The notes beneath the pieces were generated by a model, which worked only from the letters and a program-made list of their open reading frames with translations, ran no database searches and was not told the origin of the DNA. A stretch of 64,000 nucleotides of DNA from contig CAUYUJ010013814.1 of assembly GCA_963575745.1 (NCBI GenBank), positions 320,062-384,061 on the forward strand. The letters run 5' to 3'. Of the stretch, positions 11,380-22,907 are shown in pieces; the stretch's first letter is position 1, and each line of letters starts with the position of its first letter. This DNA comes from Prorocentrum cordatum. Its lineage: Eukaryota; Sar; Dinophyceae; Prorocentrales; Prorocentraceae. Both the position numbers and the translations under genes were made by a program.

Positions 11380-12852
11380 TGTGACGACGCTTGGACCTGG
11401 CCCCTCTGGGGCCTGGGGAGGGGGTGGGGAGGGGGGGGAGCTGGGCAACCTATGAGAAGCTTTGTCGTCGCGTTCCCCTGCCCCTGCAACCTCCTCATGA
11501 ACCAATCCGAATACCTCATGGCCGACAGGGGCCACTTAAAATGTGGGCCAAAAGCGGACGCTAGATGTTGGCGGCATCCCGGGGGGTCGGGGCCAGCTGC
11601 GAGACATAAATACGATGGCACAGTAAGAGCCCGCTGGGAATGCAGGAGGACCCCCGTCGACAGGTCGCGCCTGACGTCCGCGACGGTTCTGGTCCGAACG
11701 GCCAGATTGGCCATCTCGTTGATAGGAGCGCGAACATCGCGGAGAGCCTCGGCCCCAGGACCCAGCAAAAAGCCAATATACAAAATCTCGGCCGCGACTT
11801 CGAACTCCCCCCAGCAAGCGGAAACGGGTGGCAGCGCGGCGCAGGGACGGGAGCGAGAACAGCCCCGAAGCAGCGCGCGGATCTCCTGTTCGAGATCGCC
11901 CGAAAGAGCAGCTCGCAAGGGGGCGACACAACACTTCGAGGCCTTAGGCTGAAGTCCCGCGAGGTGCTCGGCATTTCGAAAAGACGCGGGAGACCTCGCG
12001 ATAGCCTTTGCGCGAAGCAAGGACCGCTCCTACGTCGCCAGCACATGCCCGGATCTGCCCGCGGCCAGGCGACTGCGCGCTACGATGCATGTCCCATAGA
12101 AAGCTACGCGCAGCAATGACGAGACGGCTTCCACTGAGCGGGCACCCTTGCAACACTCCGGAGATCATGAAGAAGAGGTGGTGGAGGCCTCGAACGGAAA
12201 GGAGACGCGGGCTGACATGGTAGAAGCCCTGGACCGCGAGGAAGCAATCGCGAGAGATCCTGACCTGCTGCAGCGCGACCATGAGCCATTGCGGCGCCTT
12301 CGGGGGCCCCGCGAGCAGCCTCGCGCGGGCGTCGAATTCGCGCGCGTTCGTTAAAAATTACTGTATGGGATAAAGCCGCGCTGCACGGAAGCGCCAATAT
12401 CTTTCGCGACTTCGGACAACCCAGCAGTGGCAACCTCTGCAACGATCTTTTTGTTACTAGAGCTCTCGAGGCCGATGGGCGGATGTCTCGACCATGTCGG
12501 ACCGCGCCGCCAGGCCGCTGATCGCTGGCCTCGAGCCCCCTTAAGCATGATGACCTGAAGGCAGGAATAGAACGAGAGAGGCATGCACTGACCACTCGCG
12601 AGCCAGCGGAAGACCCGAAAGAGCACCTTGGGTCCCTGGCCGAGACCCCTGCGCGGCGCGCGCTAGCCCATCAGGGCCAAGTTCCGAGTGCGAGACGCGG
12701 CGAATGAACTTGCGAACGGCGCCCAGAGATGGAGGCGGCGGGAGGTTGGCGAAGTCCTTGTCGGGGGTAAACTTCGAGAAGCACTGCTGGCCCCACCTCG
12801 GGACCGACTGACTGCCGGTTTTCAACAGTGGGGCCCCAGTGCCCCCGCAAAG
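11380..12852 (-). pseudogene. LINE reverse transcriptase remnant
   Basis: Non-LTR RT motifs appear in order in shifting minus-strand frames: SHSELGPDGL (~12.68 kb), RPPIGLESSSNKK-like HPPIGLESSSNKKIV (~12.47 kb), QRGFI (~12.38 kb), FMISGVLQGCPLSGS (~12.16 kb), RACAGDVGAVL (~12.05 kb) and the thumb-side LAGLQPKASKC (~11.95 kb). The palm motif that should read ADD reads AGD, so the first catalytic aspartate is lost. An in-frame TAA follows PYSNF near 12350. Downstream residues (FEVAAEILYIGFLLGPGAEA) fit the region after LINE RTs. The 5' end abuts the LTR at 12853 because the giant LTR element inserted here. Confidence 0.75.
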
Positions 12853-13173
12853 TCTTTCCCCTGAGAATCGGGGTGCGATGCCAAAGGAATTAAGTTCTCA
12901 TGTTGAATATGCTCAGTGGTAGAGGATACGGGATGAGACATCGATGAAACTGTAAATTATCCGTTAAGCAACTGTACTCAAGTATAGGAAGTGCGGAGGC
13001 CGGCCAGGGACGGACGACGACACGGGCCGCCCACGCGCCCCCCGGCGCGCTCCTTTTCACACTCGAGCAGTATGATACAGCTTCGGTATACAATGGTACC
13101 AATGTCAAGGTATGGCAAGGCAGGCAGCAGGAGAGGCAAGTGTAGAATGAGGCGGAGAAGGCCATATTTACTC
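12853..13173 (-). repeat. 3' LTR of the giant copia-type element
   Basis: Aligns without gaps to 36833-37153. Shared landmarks are CTGAGAATCGGGGT, GATGAGACATCGATGAAACT and ACTCGAGCAGTATGATACAG. The left edge is where identity to the other copy ends (TCTTTCC); the right edge is ATATTTACTC. Confidence 0.85.
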
Positions 13174-13180
13174 CCCCCGC
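13171..13180 (-). promoter_or_regulatory. Polypurine tract candidate (plus-strand primer)
   Basis: The minus strand reads GCGGGGGGAG immediately upstream of the 3' LTR, where a polypurine tract is expected. Its last three bases are shared with the LTR edge, so the exact boundary is uncertain. Confidence 0.55.
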
Positions 13181-13864
13181 GGCGGGTTTCGTAGAGTCCA
13201 ACCAGCCACAGTCCGCCCGGCCTGTGCATATTTACAGCCACCGGAGCGAACCCCAAAAGCATTTTACCGTTCAACGGCGGTTGCCAGGGGGCTGAGGGCC
13301 GGAGAAAACCCGACGAATCCCACCAATAATTAAAATAAAACCTCTCCGCCGAAACGACTGGGTCGTTCGGTCGGCGCCGTGGCGACTTGGTCGCGCGGCT
13401 CGCGCATTCCCTCACTCGTTGTACTAGAGGAACCGCGACTGTGGAGGCGGAGACGGAGGTCTCGGAGTCGAAGACGATGAGCCTCCTGTTTGTCCAACTG
13501 TCCAATGAGGCGGAGCTGGCTTGCCTCCCTTGCCACGGCCAGCATAGGGAGCTGGCCTGGTGTTCTTGCTATTGTCCTTGCTCTTGGCTTACCCCTTGCC
13601 TTCTTATCTTGGGGAGTAGTAGTCGTAGTCGTTGGGAAACGCGAAGTGCCACGCACGACTCATATTCTCTCTGCGAGTCATCCAGTGTACTACGTCACGG
13701 TGAACCCAACATCCCTGCAATCCATCCGCCGTGTACTTCGGGTAGTGGATCGCGGGGTTGTAGTCACCAGCAGCGCGACCAGCATCCATGGCCCCGGCGC
13801 GCGCGCGCGCGGACATTGACCGATCCCACGTGTCCCCGTCAGAAGAACGCCTCGAGAACTCCTC

Positions 13865-13891
13865 CCCCGCCGTGACGGTTTGACCGCCGGC
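13865..13891. repeat. TNG-triloop hairpin (loop TTG)
   Basis: Arms CCGCCG+CGGT and ACCG+CGGCGG around TTG, with small bulges TGA and C. Lies in cargo ORF E. Confidence 0.7.
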
Positions 13892-13978
13892 GGAGTGAGG
13901 AGACTCAGTAATGTCGTCGTTGGCCCGATCGTCTTGGACGTCGGGCCTGCTAGGCGGAGGAGGCGGAGCTGGGCGAGC

Positions 13979-13997
13979 AGCAAGGCTTGGCCTTGCT
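13979..13997. repeat. TNG-triloop hairpin (loop TTG), perfect 8-bp stem
   Basis: Arms AGCAAGGC and GCCTTGCT around TTG. Confidence 0.75.
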
Positions 13998-16417
13998 TTC
14001 ACAACAGGAGCCCCTTCCGAACCGGCTGGGCCGTCGGAGGGCTCGTCAGCGCCTCCTTCCTCACGAAGACGTATTTATTGTTGCAATTTTGCGTATCTTA
14101 CAATGCCCCTCGCGGCAGTAGCGACATAGGCACCGCATTTGCCACAGGCAGTGCGAAAGGGGCCTTCGTCGCTGTCTTGGATTTCAGTTGATTCCACGAA
14201 TGGGTATAAGAAGAAGACAGCATCTTGCAACTTCATGCCCTGGCGACGGATCTCTGCACGACGCAGTTTTCCCAAGTCGCGGGCCCACGCCTCAATGAGG
14301 TCGCCCGTCTCGACAGCCGCACGTATACGGCAATCATGCGCGTATGCGTCAATGCGGCGCTTATCAGTGTCGTACCCTGCGGCTGTGTCGCGGGTATAGA
14401 GCCCATGCGTAGGGTATGCAATGTAATACCCCTCAGCAATAAAACAACTGATGAGCTCGCGGACGATGACAAACACACGCATGACACGAAGACCCGATTC
14501 GAGGTCTTCAGCGGGAATCTTCCAATTCCGCACAATGGTCTGTCGCACATCGTCAGGGACAACATGTGTCCATTCTCCCGTTAGGCGCAACGTATTGGTC
14601 GCGCTCGTGTCCGGGTTATAGCATGTGTGCTCCATGACATATTGCGCAGAAACATCGATGGCTTCTTTCTTCGTCACTGTGACGCTCAATGTGCCATCAA
14701 CACGGCGAGGGTACACCTGTCCATCGGGCAGATCAAGATCGATCTTCCCGTCTAGCATCTGCTGGGTCCGGGACCCGCAGACAGCGGTGAAATCGAAGGG
14801 AATCGGTTCGAGTCCCTCGTTACCTGCCGTCTCGGTTTGACCGGCGACAGGTTTGACAACACTGAGAGGATGATCAGAACAGATTTTGTTGCGCCTGGAT
14901 ACAGACTTGGATTGATGGGCAGGACGAGCAACAAACCAATCCGCCCAGTCAACCGGCGGACGTCCACGAGGGCTGGGCCCTGTGGCGTCCGCGCCGGTGT
15001 CCTGTATAGCGGGCAGCCAGGGGGCGCCTCCTGTCTTTGCATCTCGCAATGTCTGAAGAGTCGGCGCAAAATCTGTCCTCCGCACGCTGCGCTCCCATTC
15101 ATCCCATCCTACGTCGGGTGAGTTGCACGAGTCATGTGCTTCTGGCCAGTCGAAAGCAGCCAGAGCGGGACAAGAAAAGGGGCGCGCATACTGATCGATA
15201 TCTGTGGCCCAGAGCAGGGGCCACCACTCAGCGATCGTTGGTGCCTTAACCCCTCGTCTCCCAGCCAAGTGTGCTATCCATTTTATAAATCGCCTCTTGA
15301 GGGGTTCAAGGTACTGAAAGAAAGGTCCGTGACGCGCCGGCGGCTGGGCCACGGCGTCGTCAGGGAACCAGGCAGGAACGCTGCCAGGGCGGCTGTTGCC
15401 AAAGGTTTGACCTGAAGCAGCCATCGTAGTGTATCCACCTTCTGCCCATTTACGCTCCTGCTTCAAATTGTTGCTCACGTTCGTCATGACATCCGCTGAC
15501 GCTCTACGCTGCCGTTCTATTCTTTCTCTAACATAGCGATCATGCGCCCAAGAAAAGGCGTCATGATCGAGCACGGTAAGCCCGAAGCCATTTCTCCACA
15601 GTGAGTCCTCAACGGTTCACTTCTTAAGTGACTGGGGCAAATAATTGTGCGCAACCATGTACTTGTACCTCACTGGGTTACTGCAAAAGGGGCAACGGCC
15701 GAAGCCAGTCCGCACCCAGTGCAGGTCAGCGCAGAGAAACCTACCATCGTCATCCCAAGGAACAGATCGAATGAATGCGTCTGCCCTGTCAGACCGGTGT
15801 CTAAAATCTGGCCGCAATGTCACAGTCTCGTCAGTGTAAATCCAACCAAGCATGGAACTGTCATCAAAATCTACCTCATACGAGGTCCACTCCTGACTAA
15901 AGACAAGGGACCAAGAAGTCAATTTTCGGTTCACATCTGGCCAATCGTCGACTGTGGCAACAGTGACAGCTTTGTCGATGTCGGTGAACCTTGGCACTTC
16001 ATGGGACACAAGGGTCCCGTCGCGGCAGACCCGGCACGAAAACCGGGCAAGCACACGGCCATTGAAAACAAGAACTAGTGGCCAGGAATCTCTGTGCGTT
16101 GGAAGCTGGTCCCACAGACGGACTGTGTCCGCTGCGGGCCACGACCCAATCGTAGGAGGCTCTCCCGCCTTCGGGGCTTGGCCCATGGCGCGGTGCTCTT
16201 TCGCAGGAGCACTCTCTCCATCCCTGCGCTGGCTTAGCCAAGAAAGACAATTATCTGGGCTTTGCACGATCGGATCCCGCTTGGTCGGAAGAAGCCTCAA
16301 CAATCCATAGTCCGCCTCGAGACAAAGCCCTGATGTGCTCTTAGGGAACTGAATTTCCCCGAGCATTGATCCCATCAACGCCTCCATGTCCGCGACGTGG
16401 AGGAGAGGCCCATGACA

Positions 16418-16432
16418 CCTGGCTAGGCCAGG
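16418..16432. repeat. TNG-triloop hairpin (loop TAG), perfect 6-bp stem
   Basis: Arms CCTGGC and GCCAGG around TAG. Lies in cargo ORF D. Confidence 0.6.
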
Positions 16433-16640
16433 GCCACAAGGCGCATACATCCTCTCAATGGAGGCAACCAACGTGGAACGTCCCTGACACGCTCTATAGA
16501 AAACGGAGACGGGACATTTAGCCCGCTCCTCCCCATGAAGGGGCCACCCCTTGAAGTCGCGCCACTGCCGATAAACACTGGTTTCGTTGATGCAAGCAAG
16601 GTCGTCAGGGAGCACACCTAGGACTTCCACGGTCCCTGGC

Positions 16641-16664
16641 TGCAACGCGGCTAGGCCGCGTGCA
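16641..16664. repeat. TNG-triloop hairpin (loop TAG), 10-bp stem
   Basis: Arms TGCA(A)CGCGGC and GCCGCGTGCA around TAG, with a single bulged A. Confidence 0.75.
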
Positions 16665-17681
16665 GCGAGCGCCACTGTTTGGTGCTCATACCCATCTTCA
16701 TGCATCTTGTCCACTAGGTCTCCAAAATAGACCCAACCTCCCGAAGACCTCGCGTAATCGGAACAGTGTCTCGCGAGGTACGCAGCAAAATCTCCAATGC
16801 GCTTCGCAAGCGCATCTACTCGACCACTGTGGCGTCGCCAAAAACCCGCAGAGCCTATGGCCGTCGGATTTTCGTCGTCAGAGACGCCCACAGCCAACGG
16901 AGTCAGGGCCTTAAAGGCCCAAGGGTCAAATCCGCTGGGAACATCGTCAGAGTAGAATTCTGCACGGAGAGAATCCCGCACCTTCTCAAAATTATCGATG
17001 TCCACGGAAAACTCGCCCAACAATGCAAATATGGGATCCGCGACGAGCTCCGCTATACGTTTGAGCGTATCAAACGTTTTATCACGAAGGGCCTCGACAC
17101 CAGGTGGTACAGGACCAGTAGTATGAGCCTCTCGAACTCGCCGTTTCAAATGAACGGGCGTGTTCTCAATAATACGAGTGCGGTCATTCAGTGAAAGATA
17201 AAGCTCCTTGCCCCTGAATTGGTCAGCATGGCCGATGGTGATCTCATTTTCGCCCGAACGGGGCGAATCAATCTTCCGTCGGGCTATGCTGCCGCGTGTC
17301 AGGGGAAGGCGGCAGTGTCGCTCTGCGGAAGAAGTTGGTCGCCGCTGGGCCAGACCGATAATTGTCCTCCTCAAGGAAGATAAGGTCAGGGTCCCCCTGA
17401 TACGGAAACTCATGGAGGTCACCAAGATCTGGGCTGGCCTCAAGAGACCCCGGCGCGCCCGGGACACCCGGGGTTCTGTTCGCTGGGGAAGGCTCCGCAA
17501 CATCTTGCCCGCTCGGAGCGACGGCCGGTGGGGTTGCCTTCGCAGCGGGCGCAGCCGCATCGTCAGAAGAGCTGTGGACTTCTTTGGTAGGGGACGACTC
17601 CGCAACCTCATATGGCGCAGCATGCGTTGCATCAACAGCGCCCGAGTCAACCTGCATCGGGCCCCCCTGCGCCGGTGTGTT

Positions 17682-17707
17682 CTCCGCTCTGGCTGGGCCA
17701 GGCGGAG
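17682..17707. repeat. TNG-triloop hairpin (loop TGG), 11-bp stem
   Basis: Arms CTCCGC(T)CTGGC and GCCAGGCGGAG around TGG, with one bulged T. Confidence 0.75.
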
Positions 17708-18583
17708 GCTTAGGTACACCTACCGCCGCGGCTGAGCCGGGCGGCGGCGCCGGGGGAGCAGGCACCCTGTGTCCGCCTACGATCAAGCCGCTATCAGTGC
17801 GAGGCTGGGAACGCTCGCTCTCGGCGGCAATCTCAGGGGTAGGAACGAAATCTGATTTCGTGTTCTTGATATGGTCTACAACAGTGGCTGCCCATTTCTT
17901 CCACGGGTTCGAGTACTCTCCTGGCTGGTGTGTCCTCTTTTTCTGTGCAATCTTGTATACCTTCTTTGCGGCTTCAATTTGCGCATCCATTTCCTGCAAA
18001 ATATCAGGATCCCCCTCGATCGCTGGGTCCGCGGAAATTGCACGACTCCACTGGTTGATGAACTCGCGCTCATTCTTGAGCGCATTGCGGGCTCGCTTTC
18101 TGGCAAAGTGGCAATGTGAAGCTTCTTCGATGGTCCGGGCAATATTGAACGCAGCGTCATCCCCTTCTGGGGCCGGAGATTCCTCTGACGAGGGATCTCC
18201 GTCCATCTGATTCGGGAGACTGGCTGCAGGAGCGTCCAGCCTTTCATTGCCTCCGGGGCGATCAGAGCCCACATCCTCGGCAGTCTTGGCCTCTATCTCA
18301 ACTGTCGCAGCCCTTGCCGCGGGGCCTTCGGTCTTCACAGCCGGGTTCACCCCAGCACCGCCTTGGGCAGACGGGGGAGGCCCCAGAAAAGTTTTAAACT
18401 GCGACTGCTGAGGCGCCGCCTTGGGCGCAGCGTCAGCATGCTGACGTCTGAAGTCAGTGCGCGGTTGACGCTGAACCGCCCATCTCGAAGCTCGGGGAGC
18501 AGGCGGAGGCGAACGGAGACGTGGTGCCCAAGTTGGCCTACCCGGAGGCACACGCCAAGCCTGGGGCTTGCCTTCCGTCGTCC

Positions 18584-18616
18584 CTGCGCAGGCCGGCTTG
18601 GCCGGCGGCTGCGCAG
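18584..18616. repeat. TNG-triloop hairpin (loop TTG), 14-bp stem
   Basis: Arms CTGCGCAGGCCGGC and GCCGGC(GG)CTGCGCAG around TTG, with a two-base bulge. Confidence 0.75.
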
Positions 18617-19668
18617 CCGTAGGTGCAGCATCAGCGGGCCTGGCCGGCGATCTCTCCTCAGTCGCTGCGGCACTCGCTGGTCGAACTGAAGGATTGTCGG
18701 CTCCAGTATCCGCGCCAGCCGTCTTGGCCGGTGGAGGCTTCGCCATTGGAGCCACACTCCTTGGATCAAATGGTGGCGGAGGCTTCTTCGGCACATCGCC
18801 CGCTGGCCTAACTGGAGGCGGATCCTCCTTCGGCGCAACGTTCGCCGGCTTGGCCGGTGGCGGCGCCATCTTTGTCATGGCATCCACTGACCTATCTGAT
18901 GACGGCGCCTCCCTCGGCGGAGGCGGAGGCGCAGCCGCATTCGCAGCTGCGCTAGTCGCGCGAGGAGGAGGCGCCACCTCGGCCACGGCTGTGCCGGGCG
19001 GAGAATGGGGCACCCCCTCAGCCTGCGACGCAGGCCGTCCCAAAGGGGGAGAATTCTCGGTAGCAAGCGAGAATGAAGCGTCGGGGGGCTTGGCCGCCGG
19101 CGCCTGGGCGTGAACATCCATCGGGGTTTTGGCTTTGGCCTTGTCTTCATTTTCTTTATTCGCCCGAAAGAGCGCCTTGGATTTCTCCGAGGCCTCATCT
19201 TTATGCAACGGGTTAATCCTAGTAATTATAAATCCTTTGTCTTGGAGCCATGGCCAAATTTCATCAAACTCTGGGCGACTCTGCCGGCAAGGATTGCGAT
19301 TCTTCTGCCAAGTGATGGGGCCCAAGTTCGGGGCCCACTGTCTCTGTGCCTCTCGGACTTGGTCCGTGGCATCCACTCTCTCCTTGTCGCGATAACGCTC
19401 AACCCCGAAGTCTTGCTCCAGGAGCCACTTCATTTGTCTGGCGAGATGTTGCAAGAAAATGTAAGCCTGAGTGGCATGAAGTGCCGCTGGCGTCCAATGG
19501 TACAAGCGAAGCTCACTTAACACCATCTGAGATGGGTCACTACAAGACTGATCGGGCATGCCCTTGATGCGCACAGGCTTTGCATCGAAAATAACCTCCG
19601 CAGTTACCCAGATGCCATCTCCCAAAGTCTCCTCTGCAACAGAATATGTAGTATGTGTAGAGGGATCA

Positions 19669-20770
19669 TCAATACAAGGGGAAGAATACACGCCCACGTG
19701 TCCCCTTTTGATACCCCCTCCCGTAGCGGTGATTCGATGGGAGCAACTGATGGCCCTCCAATATCGATTGGAGGGCGGTCACAGACGCACCGTGAGACTG
19801 TCTGCTCCATCCTGAGGGCGGGTCTTGGACCTCCTCAAGCCTGTCCGCCGTTACAAGGAAGGGCAAGGTGAGCTGTGTACAGTGCATGTTCCCTGCCTTG
19901 TGGGTCTTGGTCGACAATTTCGCCCAATCCAGGCGATCAGCAACGGTGGCCTCTGTGTCTTCACATGACCGATCGGCCTTAATCACAAAGAAACGTGCCC
20001 AATTGGGAACCATATAAGAAGGATCCAAGACAGGGGTCTTAGTGGACGTATGTAGCATCTGGCTACGCACCCAAGCTTCTCCAGGAGCATGGATCTGGAT
20101 GGTCTTGAACTGCTTGCTGCGGGCCGGATTCTCTCCTTTCGCCACTTTTTTCAACGCGGTCCTCCTCCCCTGGGTAACAGTTCCCAGGCATCATAGGTCT
20201 AGTTAGCTTGCCGCTCTCCGCAGTGACCGGTCGGAGGAAATTAAAATACACTGGATCCGTGCTCGATGCATCACTGTAGGGCAACTTCTTAACGTCCTGA
20301 TACAGCTGGTGCACAGGCCAATCGATTTCCCAATCGTCATCATTGTTGGGATTGCCCCCAGTTTTGAGGCGCTTAAGGGAATTTCTTTCCGCCGCTGAGC
20401 TTGGCTCCGACGCCGATAGGACATTTCGCACGGATGGCGTCCTCTGCCGCTTCGCCGGGCGTCTTGGCGTCCAGTACACACGTTACAGGAGCGAGCATGG
20501 GACCGCGGGGCGGCTGGGCCGCCCGCTCTGCAGTAACATTACCCGAGGCGGCTGGGCCGCTGGGTTTGGTAACAGACACTACCTTCGACAGCTCCTCCAC
20601 CGCAGGGCGCATGTGTTGATCATGTTGCACTCCTTCCGTAGGCAATCGGAAGCGTTCCCCTTTCGGGGGCATTCCCGGACAAAAGGGAAGACACCGCGGT
20701 AAGAAATATCGATGAGCTCGCCATGGATAAAATTATGTGTGCACATTCCCTCGCTTGAGAAAATCAACGA
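19669..20770 (-). pseudogene. Cargo ORF B2, upstream half of the HG...GVYSSP protein
   Basis: Successive minus-strand frames 20672-20373, 20479-20063 and 20154-19669 read as one protein with frameshifts. It is Ser/Pro-rich at first, then DNDDWEIDWPVHQLYQDVKK-like acidic/aromatic sequence, then APGEAWVRSQML and SHGASVTALQSILEGHQLLP. The last segment appears to be the first strand and helix of the domain completed by ORF C (19697-). Two hairpin repeats, 20508 and 20541, lie in the Pro-rich part. Function unknown. Confidence 0.35.
20508..20524. repeat. TNG-triloop hairpin (loop TGG), 7-bp stem
   Basis: Arms GGGCGGC and GCCGCCC around TGG. A second, imperfect one follows at 20541-20564 (arms ACCC..GCGGC and GCCGC..GGGT). 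Confidence 0.65.
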
Positions 20771-21296
20771 ACTTGTCGGGAAGCTTGGAATGAATAGCCC
20801 CGTCCACTGCCCCGTCTTGGACGGCGGGGAACTTAATGGGGCTCAAAGGTATCCGAATGGGACGAGTGTCGAACACAGACTTGGGCACATTGTTCTCAGT
20901 GGGGCTCCAGTCTTGCCAGTGCATGACAAGCTCTTTGAAGGTAGCCTCCTCTGCCGCGTGCCCGTCGGCTCTTTTCTTCGCCGATGGGTTGCCCCCCTGA
21001 ACGGCTGGGCCGCCGGAGGGTTGGCAAAAGAACAAAGCAGCGAGTTTCGCAACCTTGAACATGTGCTCTACAAACATCTCGGCCGCCTTACCTCTCACCA
21101 TTTGTCCGTCTCTGTCTATCTTATAATCGCTGTGCTCTGACAGAAAGTGGCAATAATCACCGGCAGGGTGCTGCAGCTTGCGGTAGAGGCATGCACCGTC
21201 AAGAATCATGATGCGCGGGCATGTCCCCGCGGCCTGATAGTCTTCAATCCGACGGTTCATTCGAGCTCGGACAAGGGTGGCGACGTCGCCCCACAT
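20733..21296 (-). CDS. Cargo ORF B1, unknown protein, 187 codons
   Basis: Minus-strand ORF beginning MWGDVATLVRARMNRRIEDY and containing CPRIMILDGACLYRKLQHPA and GKAAEMFVEHMFKVAKLAAL. The upstream ~190 bases (21297-21483) link it to ORF A but contain a frame break, so it is likely an internal piece of a longer product rather than a complete gene. No motif recognised. Confidence 0.4.
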   Translation of the reverse strand: MWGDVATLVRARMNRRIEDYQAAGTCPRIMILDGACLYRKLQHPAGDYCHFLSEHSDYKIDRDGQMVRGKAAEMFVEHMFKVAKLAALFFCQPSGGPAVQGGNPSAKKRADGHAAEEATFKELVMHWQDWSPTENNVPKSVFDTRPIRIPLSPIKFPAVQDGAVDGAIHSKLPDKFVDFLKRGNVHT

Positions 21297-22281
21297 AGGG
21301 TCAACACAACCTCCATCCGGGGACCTCCATCACCTGTTGCCCCGCCAATGTACATTATCTCAATCGCGCCATCAGGCGAGCGCTTGACCGCATCGTCTAT
21401 GATGTGATCAGCTGCCTGTAACATTAACCAGGGGCTCCAGCGAGGAGCGTCGGATCTTCATTCCGCTTCCCTTCTACGCGGACTCAAAGCAAATCAAATG
21501 TCGACTGGTCAGCAAGATCATTAAAGTTCCAAAAGATGAACCGCACTGGAGTATGGACTCCCTTCACGTAATGCTGATGCCCTGGGCTCGACCAATTGTG
21601 CGACTGCGCTGCTTCCCGAAGGTCGGGGCACTTGCAGCCACTCATAACGTTGGCAGACATGCCATGGACGAGCTCTTGCATGAAGTATGGAATGTAATGG
21701 CTTGGCGTTGCCGTCTGCCCGGCCGCCGTTCTGAACGAGACCGTAGAATCAGAAACAATATGAATAGAGCAAGACCAGAACTTGTATTGCTTGTGTTGCA
21801 TCAAGCATAAAGGGTGGAAGAAGTCCGTAGTAGGTTTTCCAGTTGCCATCATGACCGCAATGGCCTCACACACAAATGGGACCCATGAGTGCCCATTCTG
21901 GCGGGCAACCTGGGTGATGGCCTGGCACTTCTCTAGGAACGACAAACTGCCCGTCCAGGCCTTCAACCGAGGACCTGTTATTTCAACATAAAGCTGAAGA
22001 ATCTCGGACACTCGAACCTCCCATTCGTGCGTGGGCGGTTTGGGGCCCTCGGCGAACTCACCCTTGTGCCAGCGGTAGTCAAGGACGTTCCAGGGACCAC
22101 GCCCAAGGTAGGGCGGGCCCTTCCCTTCGTCATCGACTGCCATCGGCCCCGCATCAGGGGGGCCACCTCCGCCACCGCCCCCAGGGGGTCACCGGAGGGC
22201 GGAGGATTCCCTGTGGGAGAGCCACCTGAGCCGGACGGGGCACCTCCACCACCGGCTGGGCCAGGGGGAGAGCCACCGCCC

Positions 22282-22310
22282 GCCCCGCCCTCGGCTCGGC
22301 CAAGCGGGGC
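22282..22310. repeat. TNG-triloop hairpin (loop TCG), two-part stem
   Basis: Outer arms GCCCCGC and GCGGGGC, inner GGC and GCC around TCG. Lies in cargo ORF A. Confidence 0.65.
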
Positions 22311-22878
22311 AGCCGAACTTGAGGCCGACCCAGCGGATGGTCCGCCGGTCGCCTGCCGACCAGCTCCTGGATTGTCCAAAGGCTTCTGTGGCACAGATCC
22401 TACCGATGGAAGCGACGTCGCAATGTTCGCTTGATTGCTGGCCGAGCCGACTGAGTCGGCCGGCAGCTTCGCTCTCAAGCGTGGCCTTTTCGACGCCTTG
22501 ACCGGACCCTCCTCTTTGTCTCTGGAAGGCCCCTCTGAGGGCGCCCCAAGATCAGGCTGCTCAAGATCTGCGGGCAAAAAAAAAAGCTTTTCTCCAGCAG
22601 CGACTGAGTCGTGCTGTTCGGCCTTGGTCTCAGTAACTGACGGAGAGTGTGGCTTCTCAGTCGAACCAACACTGTTTTCAAGGCCAGCACTCGCGAGCCA
22701 TTCCTCGAGGTCATAGGGGCGCGACCACCAAGGAGCTGCCTTACGCCAGGCCACAGCCTGCTCGGGAGAAGGCTGGAAATAACTGGCTCTGGCTGAATCG
22801 GTGAGAGCCTCCTCAACAACATGCGCAGGCATGTAGGGGCGGCCCGTAACAACAGGCAGGGCATACATAGTACCCCAG

Positions 22879-22907
22879 CCGCCCCCGGCGGCTCGGCCGC
22901 GGGGCGG
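22879..22907. repeat. TNG-triloop hairpin (loop TCG), 12-bp stem
   Basis: Arms CCGCCCC(CG)GCGGC and GCCGCGGGGCGG around TCG, with a two-base bulge. Confidence 0.75.

Larger units (their letters stand above)
13604..15574 (-). pseudogene. Cargo ORF E, unknown protein, ~650 codons
   Basis: The last large minus-strand ORF before the 3' LTR. 15574-14075 is open (DHDAFSWAHDRYVRERIERQ near the start). It stays in frame with the preceding ORF D across a TGA at 15617-15619, and with a further ~130 codons (to 13604) across a TAA at 14075-14077. A CGKC pair near the TAA and a basic helix near the start are the only visible landmarks. The far C-terminal part (GCWVHRDVVHWMTRRENM) is well formed, which suggests the TAA is a mutation rather than the true end. 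Hairpin repeats lie at 13865, 13979 and about 15331. Function unknown. Confidence 0.45.
15617..17290 (-). pseudogene. Cargo ORF D, unknown protein, ~555 codons, C-terminal CxxC
   Basis: Open minus-strand frame from about 17290, just after a frameshift out of ORF C (the residues RRATLPPSPDTR are shared at the junction). It encodes a globular-looking, mixed-composition protein (ADPIFALLGEFSVDIDNF; SSGGWVYFGDLVDKMHEDGY) and ends with RCPFCSNPVRYKYMVAHNY, a possible zinc knuckle. The stop TGA at 15617-15619 is followed in frame by ORF E, so C, D and E may once have been one polyprotein. Two clear hairpin repeats (16418 and 16641) sit inside. No homology recognised. Confidence 0.45.
17268..19697 (-). 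pseudogene. Cargo ORF C, Pro/Ala-rich protein with HG...GVYSSP-type N-terminus
   Basis: About 800 codons open. The N-terminus (VYSSPCIDDPSTHTTYSVAE, then GIWVTAEVIFDAKPV, then SELRLYHW) continues a domain begun in the preceding frame at 20154-19669 (SHGASVTALQSILEGHQLLP). Together these give H-G, G-V-Y and a late Glu, reminiscent of PARP-like ADP-ribosyltransferases; this is inference only. The middle is a long Pro/Ala/Lys linker in which AKP and AQP recur because hairpin repeats (for example 17682 and 18584) are translated. A second folded patch lies at EFINQWSRAISADPAIEG. The frame is lost near 17.29 kb. Confidence 0.45.

Noticed and set aside
12853-13173. The 321-bp repeats as simple segmental duplication
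   Set aside because: Their edges coincide with a primer-site-like string and a purine tract, enclose gag-pol on one strand, and interrupt one LINE; LTR identity explains all of this together.
17584-19113. Plus-strand ORFs rich in Gly/Ala/Ser opposite cargo ORF C
   Set aside because: Antisense shadow of the Pro/Ala-rich minus-strand ORF; composition is the mirror of GC-rich codons.
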